Below, piece by piece: positions 1-6,215 of a stretch of 11,615 bases of DNA (the first letter of the stretch is position 1; each line of letters opens with the position of its first letter). Below the pieces are notes generated by a model, which did no database searches, was not told where the DNA came from, and was given only the letters and a program-made list of their open reading frames with translations. The position numbers were made by a program, and so were the translations under genes. The stretch lies in contig JAPHSC010000440.1 of the NCBI GenBank assembly GCA_026193125.1, positions 1 to 11,615 of the forward strand, written 5' to 3'. This DNA comes from Gammaproteobacteria bacterium. GTDB lineage: Bacteria > Pseudomonadota > Gammaproteobacteria > Steroidobacterales > BM003.

Positions 1-85
1 CAAACAGCGAGGCCGCGCTGACAAAACGCAGGGGTGTGCGTGTACGCAGCGGGGCGGGGCTCATGACATTCGGGGCGGTATTCAT
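1..85 (-). CDS. icmF: Fused isobutyryl-CoA mutase (IcmF-like), 5' end only
   Basis: Only the first 28 codons lie in the window; the gene runs off the left edge. Read on the minus strand from the ATG at 85-83, the peptide ends in LRFVSAASLF, and the dangling G is compatible with an Asp codon. IcmF proteins begin their B12-binding domain with RFVTAASLFDGHDA, so the match covers about ten residues. IcmF fuses a cobalamin-binding domain, a MeaI-type GTPase chaperone and the mutase domain; it interconverts isobutyryl-CoA and n-butyryl-CoA and can act on isovaleryl-CoA. A GGAG site (minus strand 97-94) stands 8 bases before the ATG and supports this start. It is transcribed divergently from the thiolase, in keeping with branched acyl-CoA metabolism. 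The call rests on a short peptide, so another protein sharing this N-terminus is possible. Confidence 0.7.
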   Translation of the reverse strand, partial: MNTAPNVMSPAPLRTRTPLRFVSAASLF

Positions 86-394
86 CCAGATAACTCCACC
101 GGGATTTATGCTTGGCCCGTCATTATACCGGAGTGGGACCCGCCGGGGCGCCGACTGCCCCACAGGAGCCGGGAATGGGCTCAAATTCAAGCCCCGGACC
201 CTTGGCAAAGCTGTATTTCTTTCGGTAAAACTGCAGGTCGGCCTCGGAAAGTACCCTTGTGCGCCGCAATACGCTGGGGCATGATTCCCCGATTGGGGCC
301 GGCATAACAGCCAGTGGCGCCCCTGTCCTGATTTGCCTCCATTGGCGCCATCCTTGTGCGCCGGGTGGCGACGACAAAACGGAGCAAGAAAACC
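86..394. other. Divergent intergenic control region (icmF / thiolase)
   Basis: This 309-bp stretch separates two divergently transcribed genes and holds no convincing ORF. It contains a 12-bp direct repeat, CCTTGTGCGCCG, at 255-266 and 352-363. TGGCGCC occurs at 315-321 and 343-349, with a further GGCGCC at 147-152. Short inverted repeats are GGGCT/AGCCC at 177-181/190-194 and CCCC-GATT-GGGG at 287-298. A perfect TATAAT lies on the minus strand at 127-122. On the plus strand TTGGCA (202-207) and TAAAAC (226-231), 18 bp apart, are a possible promoter for the thiolase, but weak. The repeats are seen directly; an operator role is inferred. Confidence 0.55.
122..127 (-). promoter_or_regulatory. 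Candidate -10 box (TATAAT) for icmF-like gene
   Basis: Reading the minus strand, a consensus TATAAT at 127-122 would start transcription near position 115. That leaves a leader of about 30 bases with a well-placed GGAG before the ATG at 85. No TTGACA-like hexamer sits 16-18 bp upstream; the bases there are CGCCCC. If real, the promoter probably depends on an activator. Confidence 0.4.
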
Positions 395-1576
395 ATGCAA
401 AATGATCCGGTAGTTATCCTTTCCGCGCTGCGGACGCCAATAGGCTCTTTTCAGGGGGCTCTCAGCCCGGTTAGCGCGCCCCAACTCGCTGCCGCAGCCA
501 CGCGCGCGGTGCTGGAACAAACCGGCCTGGATCCTGCGGAAATTTCAGAGGTCGTCTACGGCTGCGTGCTGCCGGCCGGCCTGGGCCAGGCACCCGCTCG
601 ACAGGGCGCGCTGGCGGCGGGTATTCCCCAGAGCGTGGGCGCGACCACCATCAACAAGATGTGCGGCTCGGGCATGCAGGCGGTGATGTTCGGCCACGCC
701 TTGATCGCCTCGGGCGGCGCCCAGGTGGTGCTGGCCGGTGGCATGGAATCCATGACCAACTCCCCCTACCTCCTGCCCAAGGCCCGCGGCGGATACCGTA
801 TGGGTCACCAGGAAGTCCTCGATCACATGTTCTACGACGGGCTGCAGAACATATACGACGGTCAGATGATGGGTGCCTTTGCCGAAGCCACTGCCGGTAA
901 ATATGGATTCACACGTGAGGAGCAGGACGCGTTTTCCACGGAGTCCGTGAATCGCGCCCTTGCCGCAACCGCCTCCGGTGCATTTGCCGACGAGATCGTG
1001 CCGGTTACCGTGGAATTCCGTCGCAAGAGCTACGTGGTGGACAAGGACGAAGAACCGGGGCGTTGCGACCTCGCCGGCATTCCCAAGTTACGCCCGGCGT
1101 TCAAGTCCGATGGCACCGTTACCGCCGCCAGTTCCTCCTCTATATCTGATGGCGCGGCATCCGTCCTGCTGGCCTCCGCCTCCAGGGCCGCGGCACTGGG
1201 TGTGAAACCCCTGGCCACGATTTGCGGTTACACCACCTTCGCGCACGCTCCCGAGTGGTTTACCACCGCCCCGGTAGGCGCGATCAAGGCCCTGCAGGAA
1301 AAGCTCGGCTGGAGCAACGAGGATGTAGACCTGTACGAGATCAACGAGGCCTTTGCCGTGGTGACCATGGCCGCCATCAAGGACCTTGGTCTGGATCCGG
1401 CCAAGGTCAACGTGAATGGTGGAGCCTGTGCGCTGGGTCACCCCATCGGCGCCAGCGGTGCCCGGATTATCGCCACCCTGTTACATGCCCTGAAAAATCG
1501 TGGCGGCAAGCGCGGTATTGCAGCGCTTTGTATCGGTGGCGGCGAAGCCACGGCCATTGCGGTGGAGCTCGCCTAG
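395..1576 (+). CDS. Acetyl-CoA C-acetyltransferase (thiolase II; acetoacetyl-/2-methylacetoacetyl-CoA thiolase)
   Basis: A 393-residue thiolase, the usual family length. The acyl-carrying cysteine is Cys90 in NKMCGSGM. His349 lies in GGACALGHPIGASG and the second cysteine, Cys379, in CIGGGEA; these match the Cys89/His348/Cys378 set of the Zoogloea enzyme with an offset of one. NEAF, also conserved, is present. The enzyme cleaves 3-ketoacyl-CoA with CoA. Overall it resembles a Pseudomonas thiolase type and mitochondrial T2, so 2-methylacetoacetyl-CoA from isoleucine is a likely substrate; acetoacetyl-CoA is the alternative. The start at 395 is preferred over the in-frame ATG at 356: GGAG at 381-384 stands 10 bases before it, and the added residues MRRVATTKRSKKT are not thiolase-like. 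First gene of the plus-strand catabolic run; liuC starts 85 bp downstream. Confidence 0.93.
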   Translation: MQNDPVVILSALRTPIGSFQGALSPVSAPQLAAAATRAVLEQTGLDPAEISEVVYGCVLPAGLGQAPARQGALAAGIPQSVGATTINKMCGSGMQAVMFGHALIASGGAQVVLAGGMESMTNSPYLLPKARGGYRMGHQEVLDHMFYDGLQNIYDGQMMGAFAEATAGKYGFTREEQDAFSTESVNRALAATASGAFADEIVPVTVEFRRKSYVVDKDEEPGRCDLAGIPKLRPAFKSDGTVTAASSSSISDGAASVLLASASRAAALGVKPLATICGYTTFAHAPEWFTTAPVGAIKALQEKLGWSNEDVDLYEINEAFAVVTMAAIKDLGLDPAKVNVNGGACALGHPIGASGARIIATLLHALKNRGGKRGIAALCIGGGEATAIAVELA

Positions 1577-1616
1577 CCGGCCGCTGATCGTGGGATTCGC
1601 GGGTCGAGACGATGAC

Positions 1617-1652
1617 GATCTGATGGCCCTGAAGAACCATTCAGATCAGGAG
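1617..1652 (+). promoter_or_regulatory. Stem-loop directly abutting the liuC ribosome-binding site
   Basis: GATCTGATGG (1617-1626) pairs with CCATTCAGATC (1637-1647) to give a 10-bp stem with one bulged T and a 10-base loop. The Shine-Dalgarno AGGAG (1648-1652) follows at once, 9 bases before the ATG at 1662. The placement suggests a processing, stability or translational element between thiolase and liuC. It also argues against an upstream start at 1623, which would fall inside the stem. There is no T-run, so it is not a classical terminator. Confidence 0.5.
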
Positions 1653-1661
1653 ATGCCACGT

Positions 1662-2459
1662 ATGACAGAGAGCCTACTTCTCAAGGTCGATGGGCGGGGT
1701 GTTGCAACGGTTACCCTCAACCGGCCGGACAAGCACAACGCTTTTGGCGACCAGTTGATCGCCGAACTGACAGCCCTGCTCAATCAGCTGGACCAGGATC
1801 CCAAGGTGCGGGTAGTGGTGCTTACCGGTGCAGGAGAGAGTTTCTCGGCAGGTGCTGACCTGAACTGGATGCGCGCCATGGCGGGCTACAGCGAACAGGA
1901 AAATTTCACTGATGCACTGAAGCTGGCAGATTTGATGGCCACATTGGAGCGCCTGTCCAAGCCCACGGTAGCCAGGGTCAACGGTCATGCTTTTGGTGGC
2001 GCGGTGGGACTGATTGCCTGTTGCGATATCGCCCTGGCCAGCAAGAAAGCCAGGCTGTGCCTGTCCGAGGTGCGGCTGGGGCTGGTGCCCGCTGTTATCT
2101 CACCCTATGTGATAGCCGCCATCGGTCAGCGCCAGGCCAGGCGTTTGTTCCTGACCGCCGAAGCGATCTCTGCGAAAGACGCCCGCAAGATGGGACTGGT
2201 GCACGATGTTGCCAAACCCGAGGAGCTGGATGAATTGGTGGAAGAGCAGGTCAATATGCTGCTCAAGGCCGGCCCCAGGGCGCTGGCCGAAGCCAAGCGC
2301 CTGGCGAAAGAAGTTGCCGGGGCGAGTGGCGAGAGGCAGCAAGCGCTGCGCTTGTCTACCTCGGCCATGATTGCCCGGCTGCGCGTCAGTGATGAAGGGC
2401 AGGAAGGACTGAACGCCTTTCTCGATAAACGTCCACCGGCCTGGGTCAAATCCGATTAG
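1662..2459 (+). CDS. liuC: Methylglutaconyl-CoA hydratase (enoyl-CoA hydratase family)
   Basis: A 265-residue crotonase-fold enzyme. The N-terminal VTLNRPDKHNAF (residues 17-28) is typical of the family. The CoA and oxyanion-hole segments are SAGADLNWM (62-70) and HAFGGAVGL (109-117). CCDIA and LSEVRLGLVPAVISPYV follow, with Glu136 in the position of a crotonase catalytic glutamate. SAGADLNWM together with CLSEVRLGLxPAVISPYV is characteristic of LiuC/AUH-type hydratases, which add water to 3-methylglutaconyl-CoA to form HMG-CoA in leucine breakdown. The next gene encodes the enzyme that consumes HMG-CoA, which strengthens the call. The start at 1662 is chosen for its AGGAG site; ATGs at 1623 and 1653 are in frame but badly placed. 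A general enoyl-CoA hydratase is the less likely alternative. Confidence 0.9.
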   Translation: MTESLLLKVDGRGVATVTLNRPDKHNAFGDQLIAELTALLNQLDQDPKVRVVVLTGAGESFSAGADLNWMRAMAGYSEQENFTDALKLADLMATLERLSKPTVARVNGHAFGGAVGLIACCDIALASKKARLCLSEVRLGLVPAVISPYVIAAIGQRQARRLFLTAEAISAKDARKMGLVHDVAKPEELDELVEEQVNMLLKAGPRALAEAKRLAKEVAGASGERQQALRLSTSAMIARLRVSDEGQEGLNAFLDKRPPAWVKSD

Positions 2460-2515
2460 TACTTCGATTAGCCTTGGGATTAACGTGACATTCGCCGGGC
2501 AGATGCCGGTAAGAC

Positions 2516-2525
2516 TTGAGCTCAA
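2516..2525 (+). promoter_or_regulatory. 10-bp palindrome over the liuE ribosome site
   Basis: TTGAGCTCAA is a perfect palindrome ending 3 bases before the liuE ATG at 2529. The only Shine-Dalgarno-like bases (GAG) lie inside it, so this gene has a weak ribosome site compared with its neighbours. It could be chance or a protein-binding site; the sequence does not decide. Confidence 0.3.
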
Positions 2526-2528
2526 AAC

Positions 2529-3428
2529 ATGGCAAATTTTCCAAGCAAGGTAAAAATCGTCGAGGTAGGCGCACGTGATGGCCTGCAAAACGAGCACGCC
2601 CGTATCTGGACGGCCACCAAGGTAGAGCTGATAGACCGGCTTAGCGCCTGCGGTCTCAAAGTGATCGAGGCCAGCAGTTTTGTCAGCCCGAAGTGGGTGC
2701 CGCAACTGTCTGACGCCGAAGATGTCTACGCCGGCATCAAGCGGGCGCCAGGGGTTTCCTACCCGGCCCTGGTGCCAAACATTCAAGGCATGCAACGGGC
2801 GCTGAAAGTGGGCGTGGAGGAAATCGCCGTGTTCACCGCAGCCTCGGAGACCTTCAATCAACGGAATATAAATGCCTCGATCAGCGAATCCATAGAGCGC
2901 TTCCAGCCCGTGATGGATTTGGCAAGCGAAGCGGGCGTGCGCGTGCGTGGCTACGTCTCCTGCGTACTGGGCTGCCCGTACGAGGGCAAGGTTCCGGTCG
3001 ACACGGTCGCGACGGTGGCAAGAGAACTGCTGCAACTGGGCTGCTACGAGGTTTCCCTTGGTGACACCATCGGCGTCGGTACGCCGCGGGCGGCCCAGAT
3101 CATGCTGGAACGCGTGGCCAGGGAAGTTCCCCTGGATCAGCTGGGCCTGCACTTCCACGATACACGCGGCCAGGCCCTGGCCAACCTGTATGCCTGTCTG
3201 GAGATGGGCGCCCAAATTATCGACTCGGCGGTTGCCGGCCTGGGCGGTTGTCCCTATGCCAATGGCGCCACCGGCAACGTGGCCACCGAGGACGTGTTGT
3301 ACATGCTGCAGGGCATGGACATAGAAACCGGTGTTGACCTGGAACGTCTGCTGGAGGCGGGGCGTTTCATCAGCGCCGCACTTAATCGCGCGCCAGCCAG
3401 CAAGCTGGGGCGCATCGGCAAGCTTTAA
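2529..3428 (+). CDS. liuE: Hydroxymethylglutaryl-CoA lyase
   Basis: A 299-residue TIM-barrel lyase of the HMGL family that splits HMG-CoA into acetoacetate and acetyl-CoA, the last step of leucine breakdown. VGARDGLQNE (residues 13-22) carries the catalytic Arg16/Asp17 pair. His208 and His210 in LHFHDTRGQ are the expected metal ligands. Cys241 in AGLGGCPYANGATGNVATEDV is the signature catalytic cysteine. SLGDTIGVGTP is also present. The length fits bacterial LiuE/MvaB. It lies 69 bp after liuC with no obvious terminator between them, so co-transcription is likely. Some LiuE enzymes also cleave 3-hydroxy-3-isohexenylglutaryl-CoA in acyclic terpene breakdown, but no atu-type partner genes are seen here. 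The ribosome site is weak (see the palindrome at 2516-2525). Confidence 0.95.
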   Translation: MANFPSKVKIVEVGARDGLQNEHARIWTATKVELIDRLSACGLKVIEASSFVSPKWVPQLSDAEDVYAGIKRAPGVSYPALVPNIQGMQRALKVGVEEIAVFTAASETFNQRNINASISESIERFQPVMDLASEAGVRVRGYVSCVLGCPYEGKVPVDTVATVARELLQLGCYEVSLGDTIGVGTPRAAQIMLERVAREVPLDQLGLHFHDTRGQALANLYACLEMGAQIIDSAVAGLGGCPYANGATGNVATEDVLYMLQGMDIETGVDLERLLEAGRFISAALNRAPASKLGRIGKL

Positions 3429-3494
3429 GGAGCCTTCAATCTATTCATGAACGTGTGTCGCGCGGCTGAGCAATTCGACTTCCCTGTGCCAATC

Positions 3495-3517
3495 CTCGCG
3501 TGCACCACGCAGGCGAG
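3495..3517 (+). terminator. Possible hairpin after liuE
   Basis: GCGTG (3498-3502) and CACGC (3506-3510) form a tight stem. CTC/GAG (3495-3497/3515-3517) can extend it across a 4-base bulge; alternatively CTCGC pairs directly with GCGAG. It lies in the 202-bp gap between liuE and the dehydrogenase gene. No T-run follows, so it may be a rho-dependent or processing site rather than an intrinsic terminator. Confidence 0.3.
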
Positions 3518-3630
3518 ATTAGTGCCTTGAGATCGAATCCATGCGTCTGCACTCCACATCATTCGGGGTAATTTAGGGGTTTCCCTGCACACAATTTCAG
3601 ACATTCAATTTATCGATCGGGAGAGAACAG

Positions 3631-4398
3631 ATGGATTTTACCAAGGCCATAGCGGTGGTAACCGGGGGTGCCTCGGGACTGGGTTACGCCAGTGCGCAGA
3701 AGATCGTTGCTGAAGGCGGGCGGGTTGCCCTGCTGGATGTCAACAAAGAGGTGGGTGAAGCCGCAGCCAAGACCCTCGGCGATAACGCCATATTCATTCG
3801 CACCGACGTGAGTGACGAGGGCCAGGTCATTGCTGCAGTGGAAAAGACGCACACGCATTTTGGCGGTCTGACGCTGGTCGTCAATTGCGCCGGTGTGATC
3901 GGCGCCGGTCGCGTACTGGGGCGCGAAGCACCCATGGACGGCAGTTATTTCGCCAAAACCATCCAGATCAACCTGATTGGCAGCTTCTTCGTAGCCAAGG
4001 CTGCGGCCAACCTGATGCAACACAACGCGCCCAACGCCGATGGTGAAAGGGGTGTCATTATCAGCACCGCGTCCATCGCCGCTTTCGAGGGCCAGATTGG
4101 CCAGGCTGCCTATTCCGCCTCCAAGGGTGGTGTGGTCGCCATGGCCATGCCCATGGCACGCGAATTTGCCCGCATGGGCATACGCGTCAACACCATCGCG
4201 CCGGGTATTTTCATGACACCCATGATGTCCGGCATGCCCGAAGAGGTGCAAAAGTCGCTGGCCGCCCAGGTACCCTTCCCGTCGCGCCTGGGGCGCCCCG
4301 AGGAATATGCGGATACGGTCAAGTTCATCTACGAGATGGCCATGCTCAATGCCGAAGTCATTCGCCTGGATGGCGCCATCAGGATGCAGCCCAAGTAG
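3631..4398 (+). CDS. 3-hydroxyacyl-CoA / 2-methyl-3-hydroxybutyryl-CoA dehydrogenase (SDR, HSD10-like)
   Basis: A 255-residue classical short-chain dehydrogenase. The nucleotide site is TGGASGLG (residues 11-18), with NCAG further on. The catalytic set is Ser148 (STAS), Tyr161 and Lys165 (YSASK). These correspond to Ser155/Tyr168/Lys172 of human HSD17B10 with a constant offset of 7. The stretches GVIISTASIAAFEGQIGQAAYSASK, QVPFPSRLG and the C-terminal EVIRLDGAIRMQP are near-identical to HSD10. That enzyme oxidises 2-methyl-3-hydroxybutyryl-CoA with NAD to 2-methylacetoacetyl-CoA in isoleucine breakdown, making the substrate for the thiolase at 395-1576. A straight-chain 3-hydroxyacyl-CoA role is also possible. 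GGGAG at 3619-3623, 7 bases before the ATG, fixes the start. Confidence 0.92.
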   Translation: MDFTKAIAVVTGGASGLGYASAQKIVAEGGRVALLDVNKEVGEAAAKTLGDNAIFIRTDVSDEGQVIAAVEKTHTHFGGLTLVVNCAGVIGAGRVLGREAPMDGSYFAKTIQINLIGSFFVAKAAANLMQHNAPNADGERGVIISTASIAAFEGQIGQAAYSASKGGVVAMAMPMAREFARMGIRVNTIAPGIFMTPMMSGMPEEVQKSLAAQVPFPSRLGRPEEYADTVKFIYEMAMLNAEVIRLDGAIRMQPK

Positions 4399-4480
4399 CT
4401 CCTGCGAACGAATACACGCCGGCGGCTGGAACACATCCCGGTCACGGACTTTGAACACAGATTGATGTAAGGATGAGACC

Positions 4481-6082
4481 ATGAGTGAACGCGATGTCAT
4501 GGAATATGATGTAGCCGTTGTAGGTGCCGGCCCGGCCGGACTGGCCTACGCTATTCGCCTGAAGCAACTCAAGCCGGAGCGCACGGTTTGTGTGCTGGAA
4601 AAAGGATCCGAAGTTGGTGCTCACGCCTTGTCCGGCGCTGTGCTTGAACCGGATGCCCTGGATCAGCTATTGCCTGAATGGCGTCAAAGTCCCCCGGCTA
4701 TCTGTGTTCCGGCCAGGGACGACACCTTTCTGAAGCTGAGCAAGACCGGCGCCATGAAACTTCCCACGCCGCCACAGCAATCCAACCACGGCAATTTCAT
4801 TATTTCCCAGGGGCAACTGGTGAAATGGATGGCTGAAAAAGCCGAGGCGCTGGAAGTGGATATATTCCCGGGGTTCGCGGGTGCCGAGGCCCTGATCGGG
4901 GACCAGGGCGAAGTCATCGGTGTTCGGGTCGGCGACATGGGTCTGGAGAGCGACGGCACGCCAGGATCTGCCTACACCGCCGGCGTTGACATCCATGCCA
5001 AGCTCACGGTGCTGGCCGAAGGCTGCCGTGGCAGCATCACCAAGCAACTGATCAAGCGCTATGACCTGGATGCCGGCAAGCAACCACAAACCTATGGACT
5101 GGGCTTCAAGGAATTGTGGCAGGTACCGCCCGGGCGAGTGAAGCCCGGCAACATCCAGCACACCGTGGGCTGGCCGCTGGACAACGCAACCTACGGTGGC
5201 AGCTTCCTGTATCACCTGGAAAACGACCAGGTTTACATCGGTTTCGTGGTGGGCCTGGATTACCAGGATCCCGACTTCGCGCCGTTCGAGGCCTTCCAGC
5301 AGTTCAAGCATCATCCGAAGATCAAGGCCCTGCTCGAAGGTGGCGAGATCGTCACCACCGGTGCGCGTACCCTGATCGAGGGCGGCTACCAGTCCATGCC
5401 CACGCTGGAGATGCCCGGTGCTGTCCTGGTCGGCGATACGGCCGGTACCCTGAACGTGCCCAAAATCAAGGGCATACACGTGGCCATCGCCTGCGGTATG
5501 CAGGCTGCTGAACACAGTGCCGAGAACCTGTCTTGTGCGGGCTTCGACGCAGCCTTCCGCGCCTCGGCCAGCGGTCGGGAACTACACAAGGTGCGCAACA
5601 TTCGGCCCGGCTTCAAATGGGGACTTTGGGGGGGGATGGTAAATGCCGCGATAGAGACCGTGTTTGTCGGCAAGCTGCCGTGGACCCTTAGCCACCATGC
5701 CGACTGGTCCAGTATGAAGAAGAAGGACGGTTACCGTGCGCCGAAGCGTGACTACCTCGAACGCAGCCTGGCGCCCCGGGACCGCCTCGCCTCGGTGTAT
5801 TTTGCGAACAACGCTCACGAAGAGTCCCAGCCGGTGCACCTGAAAGTGGCCGACCTGGATTTGTGCAGCACCCGCTGTGCCACCGAATACGGCAATCCCT
5901 GCATCCGTTTTTGCCCGGCCGGTGTATACGAGATGGTGGATAACGAGGCAGGTGGTCAGAAACTGCAAATAAACCCCTCCAATTGCGTGCACTGCAAAGC
6001 ATGCGACATCAAGGATCCCTACGAGCAAATCACCTGGGTCACGCCCGAGGGTGGATCGGGTCCGAACTACGGCAGCATGTAG
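4481..6082 (+). CDS. Electron transfer flavoprotein:ubiquinone oxidoreductase
   Basis: A 533-residue ETF-QO, slightly shorter than the mitochondrial enzyme because there is no targeting peptide. The FAD dinucleotide-binding motif GAGPAG is at residues 15-20. The C-terminal [4Fe-4S] site is Cys478 (in CIRFCPAGVYE) with Cys502, Cys505 and Cys508 (NCVHCKACDIKDP), the same arrangement as in the porcine enzyme. The protein ends in the family-typical PEGGSGPNYGSM. It sits at the inner membrane, takes electrons from reduced ETF and passes them to ubiquinone, so it re-oxidises acyl-CoA dehydrogenases of branched-chain and fatty acid breakdown. AAGGA (4469-4473) precedes the ATG by 7 bases. The gap to the dehydrogenase gene is 82 bp without a clear terminator. 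ETF subunits and acyl-CoA dehydrogenases are not in the window. Confidence 0.96.
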   Translation: MSERDVMEYDVAVVGAGPAGLAYAIRLKQLKPERTVCVLEKGSEVGAHALSGAVLEPDALDQLLPEWRQSPPAICVPARDDTFLKLSKTGAMKLPTPPQQSNHGNFIISQGQLVKWMAEKAEALEVDIFPGFAGAEALIGDQGEVIGVRVGDMGLESDGTPGSAYTAGVDIHAKLTVLAEGCRGSITKQLIKRYDLDAGKQPQTYGLGFKELWQVPPGRVKPGNIQHTVGWPLDNATYGGSFLYHLENDQVYIGFVVGLDYQDPDFAPFEAFQQFKHHPKIKALLEGGEIVTTGARTLIEGGYQSMPTLEMPGAVLVGDTAGTLNVPKIKGIHVAIACGMQAAEHSAENLSCAGFDAAFRASASGRELHKVRNIRPGFKWGLWGGMVNAAIETVFVGKLPWTLSHHADWSSMKKKDGYRAPKRDYLERSLAPRDRLASVYFANNAHEESQPVHLKVADLDLCSTRCATEYGNPCIRFCPAGVYEMVDNEAGGQKLQINPSNCVHCKACDIKDPYEQITWVTPEGGSGPNYGSM

Positions 6083-6096
6083 GGAGACTCAACCGG

Positions 6097-6123
6097 ACCG
6101 GGGCTGCAAACTGCGGCTCCGGT
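6097..6123 (+). terminator. Strong hairpin terminating the catabolic block
   Basis: ACCGGGGCTGC (6097-6107) pairs with GCGGCTCCGGT (6113-6123) over 11 bp with two G-T wobbles and a 5-base AAACT loop. It starts 14 bases after the ETF-QO stop. The following bases, CTTCC, are only mildly T-rich, so an intrinsic terminator is likely but not textbook. Confidence 0.65.
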
Positions 6124-6215
6124 CTTCCACTTGAAAGTCGCCCCGCCGGTTCATCTCGCATACTGCTAGACTTTCAGCCAGACAGCATTGATCCGGATTC
6201 TCGGTAAGCCCGCAC

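Noticed and set aside
287..298. CCCC-GATT-GGGG hairpin as a terminator
   Set aside because: Only 4 bp and no T-run; there is no upstream plus-strand gene for it to end.
123..377. 84-codon minus-strand frame in the divergent region
   Set aside because: No convincing ribosome site; it ends at the putative icmF -10 box and overlaps repeats that look regulatory. The composition (many Gly/Pro/Ala) is not convincing as a protein.
2100..3215. 371-codon open frame on the minus strand
   Set aside because: It lies wholly opposite liuC and liuE, whose catalytic motifs are intact; its translation shows no domain order and is rich in Gln/His as typical of antisense frames of GC-rich genes.
3610..4500. 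296-codon open frame on the minus strand
   Set aside because: Antisense to the HSD10-like gene, which has a full catalytic set and a good ribosome site.
4667..5515. 282-codon open frame on the minus strand
   Set aside because: Antisense to the ETF-QO gene; no recognisable motifs.
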